Source of the DNA: CALSMU01 sp965230225
GTDB lineage: Bacteria > Bacteroidota > Bacteroidia > Flavobacteriales_D > Parvicellaceae
Direction: 5' to 3'
NCBI GenBank assembly: GCA_965230225.1
Contig: CBDDKM010000006.1
Coordinates: forward strand, 186,001 to 250,000
Length of the DNA: 64,000 bases
Shown: in pieces, positions 1-9,106 of the stretch
How the letters are laid out: every line of letters begins with the position of its first letter
Numbering within the stretch: the first letter of the stretch is position 1
Notes under the pieces: generated by a model
The model's input: only the letters and a program-made list of their open reading frames with translations
Told to the model about the DNA's origin: nothing
Database searches by the model: none
Position numbers and translations under genes: made by a program

Positions 1-500
1 CTGTAGATGAAATAGATCACCGACTTAAAGTATTTAGCAAGTGCTGCAACCGCCTGAATCTTTTGTTTACTTTCGAAATGGAAGCTGGTTGGAACAAGAA
101 TTCTCTTGTAACCAGTTGGTAGGGGAGTATCCTTTTGTACAATAACGTAAGGAACCTCACTATTGGTAACCAGTTTTAAAGCATTAGACCCCATTACCTT
201 TTGCATTCCGGTAGCTCCGTGTGTCCCCATAAAAATGATCTCCACTGATAACTCCTTTGCAATTTGAGGAATGTCTTTAAAATCACCCACTCGTACAATG
301 TTTTCAATTTCTGCAGTGGTGTCAATCTTTGCCACTTGAGCAGTAAGTTGAGTTTTAGCATCTCCAAGCTCTTTATTCGACTTACACATGTGCACAAGAT
401 ATACTCTTGCCTGAGATTGTTCTGCAGTGTGAACAGCGTGCTTTAGAGCAGTATCTGCTGCTTCTGAAAAATCTGTTGGTACGAGAATGAATGTATCCAT
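1..500 (-). CDS. Universal stress protein, UspA family (C-terminus cut by window edge)
   Basis: Reading down from the ATG at 500 gives a protein beginning MDTFILVPTDFSEAADTAL, the usual first strand and helix of a Usp domain. A GTHGATG segment with a following GSNA is the nucleotide-binding G-2x-G-9x-G(S/T)-type loop of ATP-binding UspA proteins. After the first domain a second one begins (ILVPTSF near residue 140), so this is a tandem two-domain Usp as is common in Bacteroidota; the second domain runs off the left edge. Such proteins are cytoplasmic stress or persistence factors; the exact role here cannot be told. No TAnnTTTG box was seen in the short gap upstream. Confidence 0.9.
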   Translation of the reverse strand, partial: MDTFILVPTDFSEAADTALKHAVHTAEQSQARVYLVHMCKSNKELGDAKTQLTAQVAKIDTTAEIENIVRVGDFKDIPQIAKELSVEIIFMGTHGATGMQKVMGSNALKLVTNSEVPYVIVQKDTPLPTGYKRILVPTSFHFESKQKIQAVAALAKYFKSVIYFIY

Positions 501-540
501 AGTTTTGAAATTTGTTTAAAAATAATAATTCTAATTAAAT

Positions 541-2883
541 CTAAGTATTGGACTCATCTTCGATGAAATACATGTCTATTTCACCTTTGTTTTTGGCATA
601 CACCTTACCTCTATATGAGGTTTGGAACTTACCTTTTACAATTTGATATGTGGAATCCGAAATGTTTACCTTGCTAATTTCCCCAGAGGATTCCATCCTT
701 GAAGCTACGTTTACAGCGTCTCCCCAAATGTCGTAAGCAAACTTTCTTATTCCCACTACACCTGCTACCACAGGGCCAGAGTTCACACCAATTCTGATGT
801 TCCATTTCGGTTCTCCCTCTGGAAGAGATGCGTTAAACTTTTCCACATAATCACGCATCTCTAATGCTGTTTTTACTGCATTTTCCGCATGACTAGGATC
901 GTGATCAGGCAATCCGGCTGCACACATATATGCATCTCCAATGGTCTTAATTCTGTTTAATCCATTTCGCTCAACAATAAGATCGAACTCCAGGAAGATA
1001 TCATCCAGTTTTTCCACCAATTGTACCGGGGTAAGTTTTTCGGAAATCTTGGTGAATCCTGAAAAATCAGTGAAAATAATACTGATCATATCAAAATGAC
1101 GAGGAGGAGATTTCCCTTTTTCTTTTAGTTCTTCTGCAACAGTGATGGGTAAAATGTTAAGCAATAATGACTCTGACTTTTCTTTCTCTGCCTGAATTAA
1201 AATACGCTGTTGATCAATTTTCTTTTTCTTCTTACGGACGTTGAGGTAGAAGATGATGATAAGAACGATGATGGCTAAGAGACCTAATAAATAATAGATT
1301 AAGCTTCTTACATAAGCTTGTCTTTCTTTTAGTTGAAGGGCTAATACCTCGTTGTTTTTCTTTTCCAGTAAAAGGCTTTCCTCCTTTTTCTGGGTTTCCA
1401 TTTTTTCTAGTTGAAGAGCAAGTTCCTGCTTGGCTCTTTGTTCGTCCAGCATTCTGATCTGATTCTCCTGCTCCTGAATAGCCAATAAGTTCTCAAACTC
1501 CTTAATTTTTAATTGTTGAGTAATTAGCTTTTGTTGATTCAATAAAGAATCCGCTTCGAAACGTTTAAGGTCTGCCTCAAATCTTTTCATTCGCTCATCA
1601 TTGGCAGCTCTTTCTGCTTGAAGTCGCTTAATTTCCAGATCTTTCATTTCCTCACTTACAAAGTGCAAGTGAACTTCTTCTTCTGTTCTGTCCAAAAACA
1701 TTTGCTGCAACTCAATTTCATTTTGCTTTCTGTTCTTAATGGACTCTAACGAATCTTTTATTTCCAGGTGGCGGTTCATGCTTGCCAAAGCATCTTCGTA
1801 TTCAAATAACCCCTGGTTGATGAGAGATTGAGTGTAGTAACTGGATTGATACACATCTCCAATTAAGTGTTTTTTAGACAATTTAATGGACTCTTCATTG
1901 TATCGTAATGCGTTGTGGAAATCAGCTTGTTGGTAATACGTAAGTGCAAGGAAGTCTAATAAATAGGCTTCGTTATAATGATTGTTGTTTTCGGAGTAAA
2001 TGAACAGGGCCTTTTCAAAATGTAACTTGGCCTTTTTGAACCGTTTGTTGTTTTGATCCAGTATGGCAAGGTTTTGATATATCACAGCATCCGTGGGGGT
2101 ATCCATACCCGAAAGAATTGAGGTGAAGTAGGTCTCGGCCTCTTCGTATTGCCCCAAATACTTATAAGTATAAGCAAGATTGTTAATGGCGACGGTTTGT
2201 TCTTTTTCCAGGTTCAGTTCTTTGGTTAATGCAACAATGTCTTTGTTGATCTTTAACTCCTGATCAAACTTGTTGATGGTGTGAGCGATTTTTGATTTTT
2301 GTTGGTGCGCCCAAAGAACGGTGTTCCATTTGCTGTTTGCTTTTCCCGTTTCAATAACTTCGTTCAGTGTTACATTGGCTTCGTTGTAGTTTTTCAGTTT
2401 AGAATGGGTAAGTGCAATTTGTTTCTGGAGTTTGATCTCTTCATCAACAGCGAAATCCTTTGGAATAGAATCTGATTTATGATAACTAATCAGAGCTTTC
2501 TTCAATAGATCGAATTGATAATAGATGTTTCCGATTAAATAATAATTTTCCTTTAAGGGCTCATTAAGCTCATGGTTTTCCAGGTATTTGGAATAGAGTA
2601 GTAAGGATCTTAATTGAAGTGGATAGTGAGAATTATTCTCATGTAAAGCTGATAACCTTTCGTAACCTCTGGTTACACCATTGTGGTAGTTCAACTCTTC
2701 AGCTATGTGAATAGCCTTTTTCAAATCTTTCAGAGGACTGTCTGATTCATTGGCATCGTACTTATCCAGAATTTCATCCACAAATTTGATGTTCATCTCA
2801 TCAGCTTCAATGGTGAAAATATCCTGCGAATAAGCTAAGCTTGAAAACAGACACAATAGCGATATGGCAATAACTCTAATCAC
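541..2883 (-). CDS. TPR / transmembrane / class III adenylate cyclase
   Basis: 780 residues. A signal peptide is followed by TPR-like helical repeats (about 30-400), a long Glu/Gln-rich coiled coil (about 400-520), one membrane helix (about 525-547) ending in a Lys run, and a C-terminal class III nucleotide cyclase domain (about 594-775). The residues expected for an active adenylate cyclase are visible: the metal Asp in FTDFSGFT, the second metal Asp and the adenine-selecting Lys in KTIGD, the Asp of YDIWGD seven residues before the transition-state Asn, and Arg four further on (NVASR). It should therefore make cAMP in the cytoplasm under control of a periplasmic TPR sensor. The start is GTG and shares its G with the TAG stop of the TonB receptor upstream, so the two are translationally coupled. 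Coupling of nutrient or siderophore sensing to cAMP is inference. Confidence 0.93.
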   Translation of the reverse strand: MIRVIAISLLCLFSSLAYSQDIFTIEADEMNIKFVDEILDKYDANESDSPLKDLKKAIHIAEELNYHNGVTRGYERLSALHENNSHYPLQLRSLLLYSKYLENHELNEPLKENYYLIGNIYYQFDLLKKALISYHKSDSIPKDFAVDEEIKLQKQIALTHSKLKNYNEANVTLNEVIETGKANSKWNTVLWAHQQKSKIAHTINKFDQELKINKDIVALTKELNLEKEQTVAINNLAYTYKYLGQYEEAETYFTSILSGMDTPTDAVIYQNLAILDQNNKRFKKAKLHFEKALFIYSENNNHYNEAYLLDFLALTYYQQADFHNALRYNEESIKLSKKHLIGDVYQSSYYTQSLINQGLFEYEDALASMNRHLEIKDSLESIKNRKQNEIELQQMFLDRTEEEVHLHFVSEEMKDLEIKRLQAERAANDERMKRFEADLKRFEADSLLNQQKLITQQLKIKEFENLLAIQEQENQIRMLDEQRAKQELALQLEKMETQKKEESLLLEKKNNEVLALQLKERQAYVRSLIYYLLGLLAIIVLIIIFYLNVRKKKKKIDQQRILIQAEKEKSESLLLNILPITVAEELKEKGKSPPRHFDMISIIFTDFSGFTKISEKLTPVQLVEKLDDIFLEFDLIVERNGLNRIKTIGDAYMCAAGLPDHDPSHAENAVKTALEMRDYVEKFNASLPEGEPKWNIRIGVNSGPVVAGVVGIRKFAYDIWGDAVNVASRMESSGEISKVNISDSTYQIVKGKFQTSYRGKVYAKNKGEIDMYFIEDESNT

Positions 2884-5162
2884 TAATTCAATCGATAACT
2901 TAAGCTGATGAAAAACCAGCGGTTTAATTGAGGTACGTAATCAAATTCGTATCCATCCAACCAATTGGTGAAAATTCCTTTAGTAACAGAGTTGGTCAGA
3001 TTAACCACTTTTAAGGTGGCGGATATGTTTTTACCAAACTGTCTGTTTATATAAAAATCTACGTTGTAAGAACTTCCTGTCTGTATAGCTACCAGATTTC
3101 CTCTGTCGAGGTACACTTGATTAATAAAAGGTCCGTCAAATCTAAAATGCGCACCAACAATGTTTTTTTGCTTGATAACCCCTCTAATGTTGGCCAATAC
3201 CTGTATTGCAGGCATGGATCGGTAACCTGTGATTTCGGTACCGTCTCTAACTTCAATTTCTTCCTCTCCGGTGTGATATAAGGCGTGAATATCGTACTTA
3301 ATTGGCCCTGAACGAGCAGAGTAGGATAATTGAATTCCCTGAAGTTTAGAGTAAGTACTTCTGTTCAAATAACCAATGAAATATCCGGTAGGTGGAGGTG
3401 GAATCAAAGTGTCGTATTGAACATTGATGTCAGTGAAGATGCTATTCAATAAGGTGTGTCTGTAATACACAACAGAAACTGATTGACGAGCCAGATGGTA
3501 ATTCGCTGAAAATTCCAGGTTTCTTAACCTTTCCGGGGTAAGTGGGACTCGAGTACGGCTAAAATCAGTTTGCTGGGGAGCGAAAGGAGGTGTGATGGTA
3601 TATCCCGCCTCATAATTGTTACTTTGATAGTAAGGTCCGGGAACCTGAAAAGCATGTGCATAAGATCCTTTTAAATTGAATTGTTTATTTACCTTATAAA
3701 CCAATCCTAAATTAGGGTTTAGTACACCACTAATGTTTTCTGGCATTTCATACCTGAAACCTGCAATAATATTGAGTTTCTCTCTTTTGTAAAACAATTG
3801 AGAGAATACAGAATAACTGCTCATTTCAAATTCATCTACCAGGGATGTATCCTCTACCATTCCCGTTGGGTCTACAGAGTTAATAGCAAGTATGTTTCCT
3901 GCGGAATCTTTAGGTAATTTGTCTGAATCAAATGGGTGTTGCAGATAGTTTTGAAGATTGGTTCCGGATGCTTCTAATAATTGAGCTCCCACCAATAAAT
4001 TAAAAGGACCTTTATTGTAACTCACAATAGGTTCAATTCTTAAATCTCCCGATTCGGCATACATGTGGTTACGGCCATTGGATAAGTAGTGGTCTATTCC
4101 GGTGTAAGAGGAGTTGTTATCTACTTCGTAATAAAGGAAAGAACCATTCACTAAAATGGACCAGTTTTCCTTAAGTTTTCTGTTGTATTGTAGTCCGGTT
4201 TGATAAATCTTTTCTCCAAAATAACTTCCCTGATCGGAATAACTAACCTGAGCTGGAAATGCTCCCAAAGCAGAATGATCTTGTCTACTCATGATGTTCC
4301 CGTTAAAGGTAAAGTCTCTGAATTTAATGTTGGCTCCAATTAAACTGCTTACATGAGGAATGTTTCTTATTTCAGGAGTATTAGGGTCTTCAGGTTCAGC
4401 AATAAAATTTGGGTTATTGGCAATATCATCACTAACCACAAATTGACTTACTTCTAAAGGATAATCGTTTACCGATTTGTTGGATCCATATAGATTATAA
4501 ACCATTACGTTTTTGTTCTTTCCAACTTTTCCTCCTAGAGAAGTATTAATTTCCGTAAGTCCACCCGTTCCAACACGAATATCTGAACTTACCTCTACAG
4601 GGCGATTAATTTCAGGTAGAACAATGTTGATTACTCCAGCCATGGCATCTGATCCATATAAAGTGGAAGAAGGGCCTAAAATGATTTCAATTCTTTCTGC
4701 TTGTTTAATGGGAAGGTTTGATCCAATAGGCATACCTGGAGCACCTATGGGCTTAACAGGTTGTCCATTAATCAAAATGGTTGCATGAGTGTTCCCGACT
4801 AAACCTCTTGCCAGGAATGTTTCTCCTAGTTTAGAAGAACCAGGCTGAGAAGTTCTAAAACCCGGAATGTTCTTTAAGATGTCCACAATGGTAGAATATC
4901 CTTCCAGTACAATTTCATCTCTGGTGATGATGAAGATTCTTTTCGGGACCTCTTTTTTATCTTCCAGCAACCTACCTGCAGCGTATACCTTTTGCTCTTT
5001 TTGTGGTGAAAAATGAATCAAATCATCCTTGCCAAATTGTTCAAATTGCAAGCTGGAGTCAGATTCTTGTGCTATTGTGGTTGAATATGGAGCCACAAAA
5101 ATAGCTGATACAATCAGCCAAAATTGCCAATAAGAATACTTAAACCTGGTGGTCTTTGTCAT
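2883..5162 (-). CDS. TonB-dependent outer-membrane receptor
   Basis: 759 residues with an N-terminal hydrophobic signal, a plug domain (about residues 75-185, with the typical ARGL, ILINGQPV and ERIEIILGPSSTLYG segments) and a long beta-barrel ending in an aromatic-rich strand (FISLSYRLN). No carboxypeptidase-like or STN extension precedes the plug, which is more like BtuB/FepA-type receptors than SusC. It should import a TonB-driven ligand across the outer membrane; the substrate is not recognisable. It is the first gene of a two-gene unit with the adenylate cyclase, with a one-base stop/start overlap. A TATATTTG box lies on the minus strand at 5203-5210, giving a leader of roughly 35-40 nt. 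Confidence 0.93.
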   Translation of the reverse strand: MTKTTRFKYSYWQFWLIVSAIFVAPYSTTIAQESDSSLQFEQFGKDDLIHFSPQKEQKVYAAGRLLEDKKEVPKRIFIITRDEIVLEGYSTIVDILKNIPGFRTSQPGSSKLGETFLARGLVGNTHATILINGQPVKPIGAPGMPIGSNLPIKQAERIEIILGPSSTLYGSDAMAGVINIVLPEINRPVEVSSDIRVGTGGLTEINTSLGGKVGKNKNVMVYNLYGSNKSVNDYPLEVSQFVVSDDIANNPNFIAEPEDPNTPEIRNIPHVSSLIGANIKFRDFTFNGNIMSRQDHSALGAFPAQVSYSDQGSYFGEKIYQTGLQYNRKLKENWSILVNGSFLYYEVDNNSSYTGIDHYLSNGRNHMYAESGDLRIEPIVSYNKGPFNLLVGAQLLEASGTNLQNYLQHPFDSDKLPKDSAGNILAINSVDPTGMVEDTSLVDEFEMSSYSVFSQLFYKREKLNIIAGFRYEMPENISGVLNPNLGLVYKVNKQFNLKGSYAHAFQVPGPYYQSNNYEAGYTITPPFAPQQTDFSRTRVPLTPERLRNLEFSANYHLARQSVSVVYYRHTLLNSIFTDINVQYDTLIPPPPTGYFIGYLNRSTYSKLQGIQLSYSARSGPIKYDIHALYHTGEEEIEVRDGTEITGYRSMPAIQVLANIRGVIKQKNIVGAHFRFDGPFINQVYLDRGNLVAIQTGSSYNVDFYINRQFGKNISATLKVVNLTNSVTKGIFTNWLDGYEFDYVPQLNRWFFISLSYRLN

Positions 5163-5202
5163 GGGTGAATTTAAGGTCTACAGCCCAATTGAGCTGATGA
5201 AA

Positions 5203-5210
5203 CAAATATA
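5203..5210 (-). promoter_or_regulatory. Bacteroidota -7 box (TATATTTG) for the TonB receptor / cyclase unit
   Basis: Minus-strand TATATTTG matches the TAnnTTTG consensus and lies 40 bases before the receptor ATG. No TTG element at the usual spacing was found upstream. Confidence 0.5.
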
Positions 5211-5414
5211 AAAAAATAGAATTACGGATGGGACTGAGAGTGTAATTCAAAAGGGTTAGAAGACGGTTTTGTGAAAAACTTGCGGGTGATGTGAAATAAA
5301 TTTTAATAAACGGTGGGAAATTGGTAGTTCTACTTAGGTAATTGTTGGGTATATAGCTGGTTATGGATGTTTAAATTTCTGATAAATATATTGGAACTTA
5401 TAAAAGACGATGCC

Positions 5415-7142
5415 ATGAAACCCCAACAAAAAACCAATTTAAAAAATAAACCGCAGGTAAAAGTAGCCCTGCTGGTAATAACGCTTGCAACTGTTTGCGG
5501 TAGCTTTCTTTTAATCTTGTCCTTATTTGTTCTAGGGAATATTGGTAGTATCGCTAAAGCCTATGCCATTCCGGTTAATAATCCATCGGTTGCAGGATAT
5601 GATTGGGAAGAGATACTATACGTAGATCATACTAAAGTGTCGGGAACAGCAGACTTAATAGATTTCCCCATTTTGATGGATATTACTCATCAGGATTTAA
5701 AATCGGTTCTGAATGGAGGGTACGTTCATAATTCGAATGGGTATGACATTATTTTTGCTCAAAATGGGGTCCCATTAACACATCAGATTGAGTCATACGA
5801 TCCTACTACCGGTCATATAGTGGTGTGGGTGAAAATTCCGGTGTTGAGCCCAAGTATTGATACAGAAGTGAGAATACTGTGCGGTAATCAATTAATTACC
5901 ACAGATCCATCTTTGCCGCTGGTGTGGAACAGTAATTTTGCTGGAGTATGGCACTTACACGACAACCTTTTGGATGCTACTCAATCCGGTAATGATGGAG
6001 TGAATTTTGGAGCTTCCGGTACCTCTGGGGTTATCTCCAATGGAATGGAGTTTATTTCCTCAAGAGTAGAGATTCCAGATGATAACTCTCTGGATTTGAT
6101 GGAGTATACTGTAGAGGCCTGGGTATATCCAACTCAAACCCATCATACCTGGCAACCCATACTGGCCAAGGAAGCTAACAATGGAACGCATCGTAATTAT
6201 GGCTTTTTTATAAAGCCTAATTCAATGCGGGTGCATTTTTCCTTTAAACACAATTGTACAGGGGCCTGGAAGTCCTATAATACCAATGGATCCATGATTA
6301 TGAATGAGTGGAACCACATAGTAATGACAATGGATGGAAGTAGGTTTAAGTGCTATTTAAATGGGGTATTAGATAAGAATAAAAATGTCTCTAATTTTAG
6401 TCCTTGCATGAGTAGTTATCCTATAAAAATAGGAGACGAAATTTCCAGTTATACTTATTTCAATGGAAAATTGGATGAAATAAGAATTTCTAGTGTTGCT
6501 CGCAGTGTAGATTGGATCGTAACCACGTATAACAATCAGGCTAATCCAACCGGATTCTTTTACATAGGTTCAAATGCTCCTTTGCCAATTGATTTACTTT
6601 CTTTTGATGCAGAGCTAGAAAACAATAGGGTATTGGTAGATTGGGTAACCACCTCTGAAATTAACAACGACTATTTTAGTGTAGAACGATCTTCGGATGG
6701 ATTGAATTACGAAGAGATAGGAAAGGTGTACGGCGCAGGAAATAGTTCGGAAACGAGGGAGTATGAGTTTTTTGATGAATCGCCTCTCAGTGGGATAGGG
6801 TATTATCGATTAAAGCAGGTGGATAAAAATGGTGAATATGAATTCTTCGACCCAAAGGCCGTAGAGTACATCAATGATGTTCCTGTCATTTCACCTCCTA
6901 AGGTAGGTCCTAATCCATTTACGAGCGAATTGAATGTATCTTTTGATGCTAATCGATTAGAGGATGTACAATTAATTATTCATAATTGGGAAGGAAGAGA
7001 AGTGTTTTCCGATGTGATCTATGCAGAGAAAGGTAGCAATTCTTATCAGTGTACAGAATTATCCAATCTTCCTGCGGGTGGTTATATTCTAACATTGATG
7101 AATGAACAATCGGTAGAAACCATAAAGTTGATTAAACAATAA
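5415..7142 (+). CDS. DUF2341 / LamG-domain secreted protein with T9SS sorting domain
   Basis: The frame is open from an ATG at 5367, but the ATG at 5415 is preferred because a basic segment and a hydrophobic export segment follow it directly (575 residues). A DUF2341-like domain (ILYVDHTKVSG onward, about residues 60-170) precedes a concanavalin-A-like LamG domain (about 175-390: GVWHL, AWVYP, WNHIVMTMDGS, LDEIRI). The end has the TSEINNDYFSVERS linker and a type-A T9SS sorting domain (PNPF, LPAGGYIL, ending IKLIKQ). It is expected to be secreted by the T9SS and held at or released from the cell surface, probably binding glycans. No catalytic residues were recognised. Confidence 0.88.
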   Translation: MKPQQKTNLKNKPQVKVALLVITLATVCGSFLLILSLFVLGNIGSIAKAYAIPVNNPSVAGYDWEEILYVDHTKVSGTADLIDFPILMDITHQDLKSVLNGGYVHNSNGYDIIFAQNGVPLTHQIESYDPTTGHIVVWVKIPVLSPSIDTEVRILCGNQLITTDPSLPLVWNSNFAGVWHLHDNLLDATQSGNDGVNFGASGTSGVISNGMEFISSRVEIPDDNSLDLMEYTVEAWVYPTQTHHTWQPILAKEANNGTHRNYGFFIKPNSMRVHFSFKHNCTGAWKSYNTNGSMIMNEWNHIVMTMDGSRFKCYLNGVLDKNKNVSNFSPCMSSYPIKIGDEISSYTYFNGKLDEIRISSVARSVDWIVTTYNNQANPTGFFYIGSNAPLPIDLLSFDAELENNRVLVDWVTTSEINNDYFSVERSSDGLNYEEIGKVYGAGNSSETREYEFFDESPLSGIGYYRLKQVDKNGEYEFFDPKAVEYINDVPVISPPKVGPNPFTSELNVSFDANRLEDVQLIIHNWEGREVFSDVIYAEKGSNSYQCTELSNLPAGGYILTLMNEQSVETIKLIKQ

Positions 7143-7232
7143 TATAGAATGTATTTGAGCTTCTTTTTGATGTGGTTCGAATAAAATTATTCGATAAATT
7201 ATGAAAAATCATCATCTTGTGCATCTGTAATT

Positions 7233-8309
7233 ATGATGCGATCGATCTTATTCCTTTTACTACTAATTACTGCACAATATCCTGCACAAAAGTGGCTGGT
7301 GGCTTATTACATGCCATACGATAACGACCTGGATCATTCTGCAGAGTTCATTGTTAAAGAATCTTTCAATGGGGTCAAGTCGCCCAATTTAACGGTTGTT
7401 TTTCAGGCGGACCGAATGGATAGTACTGGAATGAAAAGAGTAGTGTTGAACTCTGGGGCGTTAGATACAATAGAGATTTCCTCAGAACAATCTTCTCATA
7501 CAGAAAGCCTGGAGAATTATTTATCATGGATCGAAAAGGAATTTGAATTTAGCAAGATGGCACTCATATTTCTGAACCATGGAGGGAAACTGGATGAAAT
7601 TGGCCTGGATGAATATCCTGCTAAAAGCTGGATGAAAATAGATTCTCTAGCACATGTGGTGGAAGAGTTTAATCAAAGAATTGGAAATAAAATAGAGTTG
7701 CTCCATTTGCAAGTGTGTTCTAAGGCCAATATAGAAGTGGCTTATGAACTTCAGAATTGTAGTAAGTACACTATGTTTTCTCAATTTGTATTAGGTGCTC
7801 CCAATTATTATTACAGAAATGCTTTCCAAAAATTATCCCTTAACCCTGAGGTGAGTGGAGAGCAATTGGCCATGGATATAGCCACCAACGATTCTCTGTT
7901 TATGTACTATAGCTATTCCTGTGTAAACAATAGTAATTGGGAGTCGGTAAATACTTCTTTGAATCAGTATTTGGGAGAATATTCTACCTATAACCTGAAA
8001 AGGGTGAAGAGTAAAATCAGGAACACCAAATACATGGATCAATTGCATTGGGATTTCGTTTCACTAATCAATAATTTCTCGTTAAAAAGGAAGGGGCGAA
8101 AATCTGCTAGAGAACTTGCTGAGAGCATCCAAAAGGATTTAATTACTTTCAATCTTCAAAATCCAAGAGTGCCCCAAATTAAGGGTTTCTCAGGGATTTC
8201 AATTTTGGCATTTACAGAGAAAGATAATTTCGAGAATTATCAAAACTTACAATTTTATCAGGATTTCGATTTTAAGGAATACTGTGGGGCAGTTTTAAAT
8301 AAGCTCTAA
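7233..8309 (+). CDS. Clostripain-like (C11 family) cysteine peptidase
   Basis: 358 residues with an N-terminal signal-like segment. The fold signature of C11 peptidases is present: YYMPYDNDLD near residue 25, the catalytic His in LNHGG (His116), and the catalytic Cys in LQVCSKANIEVAYEL (Cys162), where typical members read D-A-C-x-x-x-x-x-E-x-A-Y-x-L. The Asp and Ala before Cys are Gln and Val here, so substrate choice may differ. C11 enzymes usually cleave after Arg or Lys. It lacks a T9SS domain and so is more likely periplasmic or surface-lipid-free. An AT-rich inverted repeat (7178-7193) lies upstream. Confidence 0.85.
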   Translation: MMRSILFLLLLITAQYPAQKWLVAYYMPYDNDLDHSAEFIVKESFNGVKSPNLTVVFQADRMDSTGMKRVVLNSGALDTIEISSEQSSHTESLENYLSWIEKEFEFSKMALIFLNHGGKLDEIGLDEYPAKSWMKIDSLAHVVEEFNQRIGNKIELLHLQVCSKANIEVAYELQNCSKYTMFSQFVLGAPNYYYRNAFQKLSLNPEVSGEQLAMDIATNDSLFMYYSYSCVNNSNWESVNTSLNQYLGEYSTYNLKRVKSKIRNTKYMDQLHWDFVSLINNFSLKRKGRKSARELAESIQKDLITFNLQNPRVPQIKGFSGISILAFTEKDNFENYQNLQFYQDFDFKEYCGAVLNKL

Positions 8310-8315
8310 TTGGGG

Positions 8316-8323
8316 TATATTTG
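8316..8323 (+). promoter_or_regulatory. -7 box TATATTTG, four bases before the start codon
   Basis: TATATTTG ends at 8323 and the next gene's ATG is at 8328. If transcription starts a few bases past the box, the mRNA begins at or within the start codon region. Confidence 0.5.
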
Positions 8324-8327
8324 ATAG

Positions 8328-8690
8328 ATGGAGCCTAAAGTATGTCTGGAATGTGGAACTGAACTCATAGGGCGTGTAGATAAAAAATTCTGCAATGACC
8401 TTTGTCGCAATGTTTATCACAATAAACAAAACAAAGATGCTAATGAGTTTGTTCGAAAAGTAAACACCATTTTACGTAAGAATAGAAGGGTTCTGGAAAA
8501 GTTAAATCCTGGTGAAAAATCCAAAACCACCAAGGAGGAGTTGTTACTTAATGGCTTTAATTTTTATTATTACACCAATATTTATACAACAAAACAAGGA
8601 AAAACCTATTACTTTGTGTACGATCATGGTTATTTGGAGTTGGAGGATGAAGAGTACGCCCTGGTTAGAAAAAAAGATTACGTGAAATAA
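8328..8690 (+). CDS. Small zinc-ribbon protein, DUF2116-like
   Basis: 120 residues, no signal peptide. The N-terminus has CLECGTEL followed by KKFCNDLC, two CxxC-type pairs that form a small treble-clef or zinc ribbon as in DUF2116 proteins. The rest is basic and then acidic, with no recognised enzyme motif. The TAA stop shares its last A with the ATG of aroQ, so the two are co-translated. A nucleic-acid-binding role is inference from the zinc ribbon and basic helix. Confidence 0.85.
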   Translation: MEPKVCLECGTELIGRVDKKFCNDLCRNVYHNKQNKDANEFVRKVNTILRKNRRVLEKLNPGEKSKTTKEELLLNGFNFYYYTNIYTTKQGKTYYFVYDHGYLELEDEEYALVRKKDYVK

Positions 8691-9106
8691 TGAAGATTCT
8701 AGTTCTCAATGGTCCCAACCTGAATTTGCTTGGAAAGCGCGAACCAGGTGTATATGGTAATGAATCGTTTGACGGTTTTTTAGATCAATTAAAAAGCGAG
8801 TTTCCAACAGTCGAAATCAGCTATTATCAAAGTAATGTGGAGGGGGAGTTGATCAATAAACTACACGAAGTTGGTTTTTCAATCGATGGAATCATTTTTA
8901 ATGCCGGAGGATATACACATACTTCGGTGGCAATTGCTGATGCTATTGCAGCCATTGAGACTCCTGTGATTGAAGTCCACATTAGTAATGTTTACTCAAG
9001 AGAAGAATACAGGCATACCTCCAAAATGGCTAAAAACTGTAAAGGAGTAATTACCGGATTCGGATTAGATTCTTATCGATTGGCTATGCAGAGCTTTACC
9101 GCTTAA
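8690..9106 (+). CDS. aroQ: Type II 3-dehydroquinate dehydratase
   Basis: 138 residues, the usual length of the type II dodecameric enzyme. Visible signatures are LNGPNLNLLGKREPG.YG (catalytic Tyr and flexible-loop Arg), SNVEGELI, FNAGGYTHTSVAIADA (active-site Asn) and EVHISN.YSREEYRH (catalytic His and substrate-binding Arg). It converts 3-dehydroquinate to 3-dehydroshikimate in the shikimate pathway. It overlaps the zinc-ribbon gene by one base (TAATG). Its 3' end overlaps the convergent hydrolase gene by 11 bp. Confidence 0.97.
   Translation: MKILVLNGPNLNLLGKREPGVYGNESFDGFLDQLKSEFPTVEISYYQSNVEGELINKLHEVGFSIDGIIFNAGGYTHTSVAIADAIAAIETPVIEVHISNVYSREEYRHTSKMAKNCKGVITGFGLDSYRLAMQSFTA

Noticed and set aside
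4513..4788. Open frame on the plus strand inside the TonB receptor
   Set aside because: It is the antisense of plug-domain codons, with no ribosome site or homology, and the receptor is clearly real.
7178..7193. AT-rich inverted repeat CGAATAA/TTATTCG after the LamG gene
   Set aside because: Only seven pairs with a two-base loop, no T-run and low stability; I did not list it as a terminator.
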